Positions 1 through 8,414 of a stretch of DNA of 64,000 bases are shown in pieces. The position numbers and the translations under genes are program-made. The notes below the pieces were generated by a model. The model saw only the letters and a list, made by a program, of their open reading frames with translations. It ran no database searches and was not told the origin of the DNA. The stretch comes from G965267185 sp965267185. Its GTDB lineage: Bacteria > Pseudomonadota > Alphaproteobacteria > UBA6615. Where the stretch lies: assembly GCA_965267185.1 (NCBI GenBank), contig OZ253937.1, positions 806,001-870,000 of the forward strand, given 5' to 3'. Numbering within the stretch: position 1 is the stretch's first letter; each line of letters starts with the position of its first letter.

Positions 1-690
1 CTTCTCGAAATGGTCGTGGGTGGTGACCAGCACGCCCAGCATCGCGTCGGAATGGCCGACGATGTATTTAGTCGCGGCGTGGATCGACACGTCGATGCCT
101 TTTTCGAACGATTTGAAGAACAGCGGCGTGCCCCACGTGTTGTCGTGCATGACGATCGCGCCGCGCGCATGGGCCGCTGCGGCGATGGCCGGTATGTCCT
201 GCATCTCGAAGGTCAGCGACCCCGGCGTTTCGGTATAAACGATCGTCGTGTTGTCGCGGATCAGCTCGGCGATGCCGCCGCCGATCAGCGGGTCGTAAAA
301 GGTCGTCTCGACGCCGTATTTGGCCAGCACATTGTTGCAGTAAGCGCGCGCCGGGAAATACGCGCTGTCGGTCATCAGCACATGGTCGCCGGCCTTGGTG
401 AACGCCGATAGCGCTACCGTAATCGCACCCAGGCCCGAGGCGGTGGCGATCGCCCGGTCGCCGCCCTCGACCAGCGCCACCGCTTCCTCCAACGCCCGCT
501 GGGTCGGCGTGCCGACGCGGCCATAGACGATATCGTTCATGAAATCGCGGTTGCGCCATTGGGCCAGGGTCGGCGCCAGAACCGTGGACGCGTGGTAGAC
601 CGGCGGATTTACAATCCCGAAATTGGCTTCCGGGTCGCGCCCGCCGCTGACCAGCTTGGTCTCGTCGTGCGGCTCTTTCTTATCGGCCAA
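1..690 (-). CDS. metC: Cystathionine beta-lyase (partial, C-terminus off window)
   Basis: PLP-dependent Cys/Met metabolism enzyme that cleaves cystathionine to homocysteine, pyruvate and ammonia in the cytoplasm. I translated the reverse strand by eye: 230 codons are present and the reading frame runs off the left edge. The PLP lysine lies in the motif AATKYIVGHSD. The segment ETPGSLTFEMQDIP and the HDNTW motif further upstream are typical of the family. The start is TTG at 690, four bases after the sseA stop and preceded by GAGG, so it is very likely translated from the alaX-sseA-metC transcript. Methionine gamma-lyase or another Cys/Met family member is possible, but the N-terminal sequence fits cystathionine beta-lyase best. 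Confidence 0.85.
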   Translation of the reverse strand, partial: MADKKEPHDETKLVSGGRDPEANFGIVNPPVYHASTVLAPTLAQWRNRDFMNDIVYGRVGTPTQRALEEAVALVEGGDRAIATASGLGAITVALSAFTKAGDHVLMTDSAYFPARAYCNNVLAKYGVETTFYDPLIGGGIAELIRDNTTIVYTETPGSLTFEMQDIPAIAAAAHARGAIVMHDNTWGTPLFFKSFEKGIDVSIHAATKYIVGHSDAMLGVLVTTHDHFEK

Positions 691-694
691 CGCG

Positions 695-1552
695 TTACGC
701 CTCGGTCTCGATCGGCGTGTCGTCGCTGCCGCCCCATTCGGTCCACGAGCCGTCATAGACCGCCCAATTGTCGCGGCCGATCAGATGCATGCCCAAGCCA
801 AGGATGCAGGCTGTGATGCCAGAGCCGCAGGTCGTCGTGACCGGCTGTATACCGGTGGCGCCTTGAGCGTCGAAAGCGTTTTTGAGATCGGCGGCGGAAA
901 CGAAGGCGCCGGCCTCGGCGTCGACGATTTCGGCGTAGGGCAAATTGCCCGAGCCGGGGATGTGGCCGGGCCGCACGCCGGGGCGAAACTCGGGTTCGGT
1001 GCCGGCGAACCGGTTGGCGGCGCGGGCGTCGAGAACGAGCTCTGCACCGCTGTCGATGTTGGCGCGGATCTGTTCCTTCGAGCGTATCATGTTGGGGTTC
1101 AACGTCGCCGCGAACGAGGCCGCCGCTGGAGATGGCGCCTTATCGGTCACCGGACGTCCCTCGGCTTGCCATGCGCGGAACCCGCCGGTCATCACCGCTA
1201 CATTTTCGTGGCCGAAGGCGCGGAACATCCACCAGACGCGGGGTGCCGAGAACAGCCCGTCGGAATCGTAGACGATGACCCTGTGCTCGTTGCCGATACC
1301 CATCCGGCTCACGGCGTCGGCGAACGCGTCGGCCGACGGCATCATGTGGGGCAGGGAACTGTCGGGGTCGGATATGGCGTCGATATCGAAATAGACCGCG
1401 CCGGGGATGTGTGCGCTGTCGTATTCCTCGCGGCCGTTGCGCCCCGTCGGCGGCAGATGCCACGAGCCGTCGACAATACGCACCGCCGGATCGTCCAAGC
1501 GCTCCGCCACCCAAGCGGTATCCACGATCGCGTCATTATTCACGTAAGACAT
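695..1552 (-). CDS. sseA: 3-mercaptopyruvate sulfurtransferase (double rhodanese)
   Basis: A 285-residue protein with two rhodanese domains. The N-terminal one is inactive and the C-terminal one carries the catalytic cysteine in the loop CGSG near residue 242. That CGSG loop is characteristic of 3-mercaptopyruvate sulfurtransferase rather than thiosulfate sulfurtransferase (CRxGxR). The C-terminal motif YDGSWTEWG is also typical. It transfers sulfur from mercaptopyruvate to cyanide or thiol acceptors. It sits between alaX (29 bases upstream) and metC (4 bases downstream) on the same strand, so the three probably form one operon. With the adjacent cysK this makes a small sulfur amino-acid block. 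Confidence 0.92.
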   Translation of the reverse strand: MSYVNNDAIVDTAWVAERLDDPAVRIVDGSWHLPPTGRNGREEYDSAHIPGAVYFDIDAISDPDSSLPHMMPSADAFADAVSRMGIGNEHRVIVYDSDGLFSAPRVWWMFRAFGHENVAVMTGGFRAWQAEGRPVTDKAPSPAAASFAATLNPNMIRSKEQIRANIDSGAELVLDARAANRFAGTEPEFRPGVRPGHIPGSGNLPYAEIVDAEAGAFVSAADLKNAFDAQGATGIQPVTTTCGSGITACILGLGMHLIGRDNWAVYDGSWTEWGGSDDTPIETEA

Positions 1553-1581
1553 TTCAAAAACCCTGTAAGATACTGTTCTAG

Positions 1582-2307
1582 CTATTCATTTAGAGAGATC
1601 GAAACCCGCCGGTTTTGGCGCCCCTTTTTCTCGATCTTGGTCACGGTCACCGGGCCGATTTCCCCGGTTTGCGCTACGTGGGTGCCGCCGCATGGTTGCA
1701 GGTCGAGACCTTCGATGCGGATCAAGCGCACCTCGCCGGCGCCGGTCGGCGGCTGCACGCTCATGGTTTTGACCAGTTCGGGCTGTGCCGCCAATTCGTC
1801 ATCGCTGATCCATTCCGCGGCGACCGGATGATCCTCGTCGATCAGCCGGTTGAGCTCGGCGGTGATGTGCTCCTTATCGAGACCGGATTCGGGGATGTCG
1901 AAATCGAGCCGGCCCTTACCGTCGCCCACCTGACCGCCGGTCACCGGGTAGTCGAGCACGGCGGAAAGCAGGTGCAGGCAAGTGTGAACCCGCATATGGC
2001 GGTGGCGGCGGTCCCAGTCGATTTCCGCGGTCACCCGGTCGCCCGCCGACGGTGCGGGACTGTCCTCGGCGGGAACATGGACGACGACGCCGTCGCCGTC
2101 CTCGGGGCTGCCCTTGACCGCCGTGACAATGGGTATCTCATCGCCGTTGGCGAGCTTTAGGGTGCCGCTGTCGCCTGGTTGGCCGCCGCCGGTCGGATAG
2201 AACACCGTCCGGTCGAGAATGATGCCGCCGCGATCGTTCACGGCGACGATTTGCGCATCGCAGGCGTGCGCGTAGGGATCGCTGCGAAACAGCGGTTCTG
2301 TCGTCAT
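1582..2307 (-). CDS. alaX: Alanyl-tRNA editing protein (AlaX family)
   Basis: Free-standing editing domain related to the C-terminal half of alanyl-tRNA synthetase. Family members deacylate mischarged Ser-tRNA(Ala) or Gly-tRNA(Ala). The 241-residue protein shows the two zinc-binding elements: HTCLH at residues 108-112 and CGGTH at about 206-210. The GGGQPGD motif near residue 40 is also conserved. It is the first gene of the likely alaX-sseA-metC operon; its promoter should lie in the 275-base gap behind the cysK-like gene. No transcription signal there was clear enough to call. Confidence 0.9.
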   Translation of the reverse strand: MTTEPLFRSDPYAHACDAQIVAVNDRGGIILDRTVFYPTGGGQPGDSGTLKLANGDEIPIVTAVKGSPEDGDGVVVHVPAEDSPAPSAGDRVTAEIDWDRRHRHMRVHTCLHLLSAVLDYPVTGGQVGDGKGRLDFDIPESGLDKEHITAELNRLIDEDHPVAAEWISDDELAAQPELVKTMSVQPPTGAGEVRLIRIEGLDLQPCGGTHVAQTGEIGPVTVTKIEKKGRQNRRVSISLNE

Positions 2308-2582
2308 GGCACCTTACTTAGAGCCTATTCCGGTAAATTGAAACCATTCTGGCGGAGCGAATTTGGGTCAAGGTCAAGGCCTTCGGCGAAGTGCATAGCA
2401 GGGACTATGATCGAGCCGAAGGCCGCTGGAATTGGCGCAATATTCGCCCGCCCCTTCGGGTTGGCGATCGGCGGACAGCTACTTTGTCAGACGGCTTGTT
2501 CGATGGCCCCGCATCGCGCTGCGCCATCTTCCGCGTGGACCGCCGCCCCGATCACCAACAGAATTGTTTCCAATTTGCCGGA

Positions 2583-3590
2583 TTAGGCTCTCACAAGCCA
2601 CGGCGGCAAAGGCAGTCCCTTTTCGTCCAAAAATGACAAGTTGAAAATTTTCGAAGCGTAGCGGTGCGCGCCGTCGCATAGAACAGTGACGATCGTGTGG
2701 CCCGGACCCAGGTCTTTTGCCATGCGAATGGCACCGGCGACGTTGACGCCGCTCGACGTGCCGAGGCTCAAACCTTCCTTGGTCACCAGGTCGTAGAGCA
2801 CCGGCAGCATTTCTTCGTCCGGGATCTGATAGGGCATGTCGACCACCGCGCCTTCGAGATTAGCGGTAATCCTGCCCTGGCCGATACCTTCGGTGATCGA
2901 CGATCCTTCGGCTTTTAACTCGCCGTTGACGTAGTAGTTGTAGATCGCGGCGCCCATGGGGTCGGCAAGACCGATTTTGACATCCGGGTTCTGCTCTTTC
3001 AGGTACGAACCCACGCCGGCAAGCGTGCCGCCGGTGCCGACGGCGCAAATAAAGCCATCGAGCTTGCCCTCGGTTTGTGTCCAAATTTCCGGTCCGGTGG
3101 TGTCGTAGTGACCTTGTCGGTTGGCGACATTGTCGAACTGGTTGGCCCAAACGGCGCCGTTGGGTTCGCTGTCGTTCAATTCCTCGGCGAGGCGTCCGGA
3201 ATACTTGATATAGTTGTTGGGGTCCCGGTAGGGCACGGCGGCGACTTCGATCAATTCCGCCCCGGCTTGCCGCAGGGCATCCTTCTTTTCCTGCGTCTGC
3301 GTTTCCGGAATGACGATAACCGTGCGATAGCCGCGGGCGTTCGCCACATGGGCGATACCGATGCCGGTGTTGCCCGCGGTTCCCTCGACGATGACGCCAC
3401 CGGGTTTCAGGATGCCTTTTTCCTCGGCGTCCTTAATGATTGCCCAAGCAGCGCGATCTTTGACCGAACCTGCGGGATTGAGGAACTCGGCCTTGCCGAG
3501 AATGTTGCAGCCGGTCTCCTCCGAGGGGCCGGGCAGGCGGATCAGCGGGGTGTTTCCGATGGCGCCGACGATGCCGTCGCGAACGTCCAT
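2583..3590 (-). CDS. cysK: Cysteine synthase A-like PLP enzyme
   Basis: Fold type II PLP enzyme of 335 residues. The PLP lysine is K44 in NPAGSVKDRAA and the phosphate/substrate loop is GTAGNTG. O-acetylserine sulfhydrylases usually have TSGNTG at this loop. The GTAGNTG variant is known in a longer subfamily that is generally annotated as cysteine synthase A. It would make cysteine from O-acetylserine and sulfide. An AGAAGG ribosome binding site precedes the ATG. It is separated from alaX by 275 bases, so it is probably its own transcript. The exact substrate of the GTAGNTG subfamily is less certain than for classical CysK. Confidence 0.85.
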   Translation of the reverse strand: MDVRDGIVGAIGNTPLIRLPGPSEETGCNILGKAEFLNPAGSVKDRAAWAIIKDAEEKGILKPGGVIVEGTAGNTGIGIAHVANARGYRTVIVIPETQTQEKKDALRQAGAELIEVAAVPYRDPNNYIKYSGRLAEELNDSEPNGAVWANQFDNVANRQGHYDTTGPEIWTQTEGKLDGFICAVGTGGTLAGVGSYLKEQNPDVKIGLADPMGAAIYNYYVNGELKAEGSSITEGIGQGRITANLEGAVVDMPYQIPDEEMLPVLYDLVTKEGLSLGTSSGVNVAGAIRMAKDLGPGHTIVTVLCDGAHRYASKIFNLSFLDEKGLPLPPWLVRA

Positions 3591-3715
3591 TACACTACCT
3601 TCTGTGTAGTTTTTGGTTTTTTACAATTTGCGCGCACACTAACGACCGCTCTGGGAGGCCGCAAGGGGCCTGCCAGCGTCGTAGCTTGCGGTGCTGAAAT
3701 TGGCGGTTTGTGCGG

Positions 3716-4258
3716 CTAACGGACGCGGTTTTCTGGCCCCCGGCCGCGGAAGGCGTCGACGAAAAACGCGGCACGCACATCGACCTTCTCGAGTTCGAGG
3801 CGGTGCCGCCACGACGTCATGACGATGCCTTCGCCCAGTCCTTCATACGGCACGGCGATGACGCCATCCCATTGGCCTTGGAACTTGTCGGTCCAGCCCC
3901 GGATGAGCCGCATCGTGGCGTCGTTGGGCTGGTCGTAATAGATGACGATGTTGCCGTGCTCCAACGAGTGCACCAGATTCCACAGATTGACGGGTTCGTC
4001 GTAGAAGCCCGGATCCGCCCAGACCGGATTGTGCGGGCCCGAGGTGGGAAAATCGGTGCCATAGTCGATCGGGCCTTCGATATGTTGTCGGCCTAGCGAC
4101 GCCTCTTTCACGATGTCCTTATATGCCGGGTGGTTGGCGTCGTATTCGAACAGCCGCTCGTTGTGCGTGCCTTCCTGCATCTGAGCGTGGGCAACGGAAT
4201 AAGGCAGCACAAAGCCCAACACCGCCAAGAGCGTAACCTGTAGATAACGTGAAACCAT
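3716..4258 (-). CDS. Exported DUF3105 protein
   Basis: A 180-residue secreted protein beginning with a clear signal peptide (about 25 residues, ending SVAHA). The mature part carries the DUF3105 signatures PTSGPHNPVWADPG and VHSLEHGNIVIYYD; the conserved histidines in SGPH and LEHG suggest metal binding, but the family has no assigned function. An upstream ATG at 4321 is in frame. I chose 4258 because it puts the signal peptide at the N-terminus. It stands alone between the cysK-like gene and the symporter. Confidence 0.75.
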   Translation of the reverse strand: MVSRYLQVTLLAVLGFVLPYSVAHAQMQEGTHNERLFEYDANHPAYKDIVKEASLGRQHIEGPIDYGTDFPTSGPHNPVWADPGFYDEPVNLWNLVHSLEHGNIVIYYDQPNDATMRLIRGWTDKFQGQWDGVIAVPYEGLGEGIVMTSWRHRLELEKVDVRAAFFVDAFRGRGPENRVR

Positions 4259-4424
4259 ATCTGTTCTCCGCTGTCGCGCTGCATGCGCTACATCCAGGTA
4301 ATCCCAATCGGCGCGGATCATAGCGATCTAGCCTGTGCTAGGCCAAGATGAACCGATCACACGATCAAGTGAAATTGTGTTTTCACCATGGCAAATGTTT
4401 CACGCCGCGGAAACGACGCCTTGG

Positions 4425-5804
4425 CTAGCTCGTCTCCGGCTTGGGCATAGCGGGAGTCGATACTTTGCCGAGATGCTCTTCGGCGAGTTCTGCCTCGTTT
4501 CGCGTCAGGTGGTCGATTGTCACACTGGCGACCATGTCGCCGGTTACGTTGACGACCGTGCGGCACATGTCGAGCAGGCGGTCGACGCCCAATATGATGG
4601 CAACTCCGGACGGCGGCACCCCCACACTGGTCAGAATGGTCGCTAGAATGACGATGCCTACCCCTGGTGTGCCGGGTGAGCCGATGGCGGCGCCGGTCGC
4701 CATGACGACGATCAGGATCATGCCCGATAGCCCGATGTCGACGGCGAATATTTGTGCCAGGAACAGGGTCGCAATCGCTTGGTAGAGAGCGGTGCCAGCC
4801 ATGTTGATCGTCGTGCCGAGCGGGATGACGAAACGCGCCACGTTGCTGCGCACGCGGAGCTTTTGCTCGGCCGTCGTTAGCGTAACCGGCATGACGGCCG
4901 CTGAACTCGAAGTGGAAAAGGCGAGCAGCATGACTTCGCGCGAAGCACGAAGAAATTCGCGTATGCGGCGGCGCCCCAACAGACGCGCGGTGAGGAGGTA
5001 GACGAGCAACAATAGGGCCAAGCCAACGATTACAGTGACAACGTACATGCCCGTGCCGATCAGCGCTGAAATTCCAATCCGGGCGCTGATTTGCGCCAAT
5101 AAGCCGAACACGGCGAGCGGCGCCAGGCGCAGCACGAAGCCGACAATCACCATGCAGGCGGCTTGTACTGACGCCAGCAGGTCGAGCAGCGGGCGGCGCT
5201 GCTCGCTTGCCGTCATCACGACCGCCACGCCGATGATGATGGCGGCGATGACGATCTGGAGCATGTTACCGCTGGTAAAGGTGGTCAGCGGGTCGCGTGG
5301 AAACAGGCTGGCGATGAGTTCGGGAATCTCGCCGACGGTCGGGGGTTGGCGGGGCGAGACCGCCGGCGTTGCGGCAGTATCGCCGGCGAGGGCGGCGGTT
5401 ATGGCGGCGCTGTCGACAAAGGAGCCGGGCTGAATAAGCAATGCCACGCCAATGCCGAGGGCAACCGCGAGTACTGTCGAAGCGACGAAGAAGACGGTCG
5501 TCTTGAGACCGAGTTCGCCCAGTCCGGTGGGACCTTCGCCGGCGGCGATACCCCGGATCACCGAAGCCACGATTAAAGGCACGACGACGAACTGGATCGC
5601 CAGCAAGAAAAGCTTACCGGGCAACGCGACCCAGGCCCCCAAGGTCAACGATATATCCGGGTCGACCCAGCCCGTCGTCGGTCCGATAGCAATACCGAAA
5701 GCCACACCCAGCGCCATGGCAATCAATACCTGCAGCCAAAGTCGCGTGCGAACCAGTGGGATGAGACGCTGCGTAAGATGCGGCAAGGAGCGGGGGACGA
5801 TCAT
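4425..5804 (-). CDS. Dicarboxylate/amino acid:cation symporter (DAACS)
   Basis: Sodium- or proton-coupled secondary transporter of the SDF family (GltP/DctA type), 459 residues and strongly hydrophobic. Visible family features are the serine-rich segment STSSSAAVMPVTL in the hairpin region, the TTINMAGTALYQAI transmembrane segment (the NMDGT-like sodium-site motif, here NMAGT) and GVGIVILATIL with DRLLDMCRTVVNVTGD near the C-terminus. The DRLLDMCRT arginine usually interacts with an acidic amino acid or dicarboxylate substrate. The precise substrate cannot be read. It is divergent from the hydrolase-OsmC gene. Confidence 0.88.
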   Translation of the reverse strand: MIVPRSLPHLTQRLIPLVRTRLWLQVLIAMALGVAFGIAIGPTTGWVDPDISLTLGAWVALPGKLFLLAIQFVVVPLIVASVIRGIAAGEGPTGLGELGLKTTVFFVASTVLAVALGIGVALLIQPGSFVDSAAITAALAGDTAATPAVSPRQPPTVGEIPELIASLFPRDPLTTFTSGNMLQIVIAAIIIGVAVVMTASEQRRPLLDLLASVQAACMVIVGFVLRLAPLAVFGLLAQISARIGISALIGTGMYVVTVIVGLALLLLVYLLTARLLGRRRIREFLRASREVMLLAFSTSSSAAVMPVTLTTAEQKLRVRSNVARFVIPLGTTINMAGTALYQAIATLFLAQIFAVDIGLSGMILIVVMATGAAIGSPGTPGVGIVILATILTSVGVPPSGVAIILGVDRLLDMCRTVVNVTGDMVASVTIDHLTRNEAELAEEHLGKVSTPAMPKPETS

Positions 5805-5938
5805 GGGTCAAGATCTCCGCGGTCTGTTATGGAGAATGGTGCTGGCGTATGACATCGTTGACGTAGCGTTCGCGCAGGCGATGCGTCTTTGACTTGCCGC
5901 AATCGTGGTTGGCGAATTTTCAAGTGGAAGGTAAACCG

Positions 5939-7162
5939 ATGAAGACTGAAAAGATAACCTTTCCGGGGCATTCCGGTGAAATCCTGGCGGCGCGCCTTGA
6001 TGCGCCCGATACGCCCCCGCGCGCCTATGCGCTGTTCGCTCATTGCTTCACTTGCACCAAGGATATCTTCGCCGCGTCGCAGATTGCCCGCTCGCTGGCC
6101 GAGTCGGGGGTGGCGGTTTTGCGGTTCGATTTCACCGGCCTGGGACATAGCGAGGGGGAATTCGCCAACACCAACTTTTCTTCGAACGTTGGCGATTTGA
6201 TCGCCGCTGCCGATCACCTGCGCGACAACTACGCGGCGCCGGCGCTTTTGATCGGCCATAGCCTTGGCGGAGCAGCCGTGCTGGCAGCAGCAGGCGAGAT
6301 CCCGGAGTGTAAAGCGGTGGCGACCATCGGCGCGCCGGCGGACCCGGGTCATGTCGCCCATCTGTTCGGCGACACGACGGCCACCATCGAGACCGAGGGC
6401 GAGGCCGAGGTCTCGATTGGCGGACGGCCGTTCCGTGTGCAGAAACAGTTTCTCGAAGACATTCGCGAACAAACCCTGGAGGACCGCATCGCCAAACTAC
6501 GTAAGGCGTTGTTGGTGATGCATAGTCCCATTGACAAGATCGTCGAGGTTAGCAACGCCGCGGCGATCTTCACCGCGGCCAAACATCCTAAGAGCTTCGT
6601 GTCGCTCGACACCGCCGATCACCTGATGTCGCAGCGCGAAGACGCCATCTATGCGGCGACGGCGTTGGCGGGTTGGGCGAGCCGCTATCTGCCCGCCGAC
6701 GAGGCGGCGGACTCCGCAACGGTGAGTGCGGGTGAGGGCGAGGTGGTGGTCGGCGAGACCGGTGAAAACCCGTTCGCCCAAGCCATCGCGGCGGGGCCGC
6801 ACCGGTTGCGCGCGGATGAGCCGCCGCGCGTCGGCGGCGGCGATACCGGCCCGACGCCCTATGGTTTGCTGCTGGCGGGTCTCGGCGCGTGCACGTCGAT
6901 GACTTTGCGCATGTATGCCAACCGCAAGAAATTGCCACTCGAGCGGGTTGTGGTGCGTTTGCGCCACGATAAAGTCCACGCCGAGGATTGCGCCGAATGC
7001 GAAACCAAGGACGGCAAAATCGACCGCATCGACCGGGTGATCGAACTCACCGGAGATCTCGATGACGCGACGCGTCAGCGGCTGCTCGAAATAGCCGATA
7101 AGTGCCCGGTGCACAGGACGCTGGAGAGCGAAAACCTGATCGTCACCGAGCTGGCCGGTTAG
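5939..7162 (+). CDS. Alpha/beta hydrolase - OsmC family fusion protein
   Basis: A 407-residue two-domain protein. Residues 1-250 are an alpha/beta hydrolase with nucleophile S108 in GHSLGG and a C-terminal catalytic histidine in TADHLM. Residues about 270-407 are an OsmC/Ohr-like domain with the two conserved cysteines, C318 (LGACTS) and C389 (KCPVH), which reduce organic hydroperoxides in this family. This bifunctional arrangement is known in proteobacteria, but its physiological substrate is not settled. The start at 5939 is preceded by GGAAGG; an in-frame start at 5894 is less likely. The divergent neighbour is the DAACS symporter. Confidence 0.88.
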   Translation: MKTEKITFPGHSGEILAARLDAPDTPPRAYALFAHCFTCTKDIFAASQIARSLAESGVAVLRFDFTGLGHSEGEFANTNFSSNVGDLIAAADHLRDNYAAPALLIGHSLGGAAVLAAAGEIPECKAVATIGAPADPGHVAHLFGDTTATIETEGEAEVSIGGRPFRVQKQFLEDIREQTLEDRIAKLRKALLVMHSPIDKIVEVSNAAAIFTAAKHPKSFVSLDTADHLMSQREDAIYAATALAGWASRYLPADEAADSATVSAGEGEVVVGETGENPFAQAIAAGPHRLRADEPPRVGGGDTGPTPYGLLLAGLGACTSMTLRMYANRKKLPLERVVVRLRHDKVHAEDCAECETKDGKIDRIDRVIELTGDLDDATRQRLLEIADKCPVHRTLESENLIVTELAG

Positions 7163-7181
7163 CGATCCCTCCCGCCGACTG

Positions 7182-7228
7182 TTGACTTCGTTTCGAAACG
7201 CTTCATAGTGTATTGAAATCACTCAATA
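7182..7228 (+). promoter_or_regulatory. Candidate promoter and operators of the glycine-betaine transporter
   Basis: TTGACT at 7182-7187 and TAGTGT at 7206-7211 are 18 bases apart, a plausible sigma-70 pair. The spacer contains a perfect 12-base palindrome, CGTTTCGAAACG (7189-7200). Immediately downstream is an inverted repeat TATTGA-N6-TCAATA (7211-7228). The ATTGA/TCAAT half sites resemble those of BetI-type choline/betaine repressors; that link is inference. The region lies 77-120 bases before the proX start. Confidence 0.45.
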
Positions 7229-7304
7229 AATTTAACTTGATTTGTCTCGTGCATACAATTTTTGACAGCATGTGGCGGCGACCATAAAAATGAGGAGACC
7301 TCTC

Positions 7305-8321
7305 GTGAAATATGTAACTTCGACGCTTGCGGCGTTGGTGGCGGTCGTCGGCATAAGCGTTACCTCAGTTCCCGCACATGCCCAAAGCTGTGGCGACGTA
7401 AGCATCGCGGATATGAACTGGAGCTCGGCGACGTTCTTGGCGGCGCTCGACCGTTTCATCCTCGATCATGGTTACGGCTGCGACGCGACCTTGGTGCCGG
7501 GCGACACCATGCCGACCGGCACGTCGATGACGGAAAAGGGCGAGCCCGACGTGGCGCCGGAGTTGTGGACGAACTCGCTGCGCGAAGCCCTCGACCTCGG
7601 CGTTAAAGAAGGCCGACTGGCCATCGCTGGCCGGTCGCTGGCCGACGGCGGCGAGGAAGGGTTCTGGGTGCCGAAATACATGGTGGAGAAAGACCCGTCG
7701 CTCGCCACCATCGAAGGGGTTATCGCCAACGCGGCCTTGTTCAAGAACCCGGAAGATCCTGATAGCTCGGCGTTCATCGGGTGCCCCTCGGGCTGGAACT
7801 GCCAAATCTCGGCCGGCAACTTGTTCAACGCGCTTAACCTGGCCGACGCCGGTTTCCAAATCGTCGACCCGGGTTCGGGCGCCGGTCTCGCCGGTTCGAT
7901 CGAGAAGGCCTACAACCGCCAGGAGCCGTGGTTCGGCTACTACTGGGCACCGACGCCGCTGCTCGGCCGGTTCGAGATGGTGAAGGTCGATTTCGGATCG
8001 GGTATCGACCAGGCCCACTACGAGAATTGCATCACGCAAGCCGAATGCGAAAACCCACGGGCGACGATGTATCCGCCGTCGGCGGTGCACACCGTCGTGG
8101 TGGCCGACCTGGCCGAGCGAGTGCCGGAAGCGTTTGCCTATCTCCAGCGCCGCTCGTTCACCAACACTTTCATGAACGGCATCCTGGCGTGGATGGATGA
8201 GAACCAGGCCGACGGCGAAACCGCCGCGATCTACTTCCTGCAGACTGGAGAAGATGTCTGGACGCAGTGGGTGTCCAGCGACGTCGCCGCGAAAGTGCGC
8301 TCGGCCGTCGCCAGTATGTAG
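7305..8321 (+). CDS. proX: Glycine betaine/proline ABC transporter, substrate-binding protein
   Basis: Periplasmic binding protein of the OpuAC family (338 residues). Signal peptide with a hydrophobic stretch and cleavage after AHA near residue 30. Aromatic residues that cage quaternary amines are plausible in WFGYYWAPTPLL and NWSSA. I chose the GTG at 7305 because AGGAG lies seven bases upstream; in-frame starts at 7272 and 7290 have no comparable site. It is the first gene of a proX-proW-proV transporter, so the cell imports an osmoprotectant such as glycine betaine. A strong hairpin follows its stop. Confidence 0.88.
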   Translation: MKYVTSTLAALVAVVGISVTSVPAHAQSCGDVSIADMNWSSATFLAALDRFILDHGYGCDATLVPGDTMPTGTSMTEKGEPDVAPELWTNSLREALDLGVKEGRLAIAGRSLADGGEEGFWVPKYMVEKDPSLATIEGVIANAALFKNPEDPDSSAFIGCPSGWNCQISAGNLFNALNLADAGFQIVDPGSGAGLAGSIEKAYNRQEPWFGYYWAPTPLLGRFEMVKVDFGSGIDQAHYENCITQAECENPRATMYPPSAVHTVVVADLAERVPEAFAYLQRRSFTNTFMNGILAWMDENQADGETAAIYFLQTGEDVWTQWVSSDVAAKVRSAVASM

Positions 8322-8329
8322 CCGGTTAC

Positions 8330-8386
8330 AGGCCCGACCCGCGGTTGCACTAGCAGCGTGCCGCCGCGGGCCGGGCCTTTTCTTTT
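8330..8386 (+). terminator. Strong intercistronic hairpin after proX
   Basis: A 15-base stem with a single mismatch pairs 8330-8344 with 8364-8378, with a 19-base loop. It is followed directly by TTTTCTTTT. This has the form of a Rho-independent terminator but lies between proX and proW on the same strand. Partial termination, or stabilisation of the proX message, would leave more binding protein than permease. Confidence 0.75.
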
Positions 8387-8414
8387 GCTGTCTGCCGCAA
8401 CGGGGTAACGAACC

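Noticed and set aside
623..1831. 402-codon plus-strand open frame
   Set aside because: Runs across sseA, the intergenic gap and alaX on the opposite strand; translation has no recognisable features.
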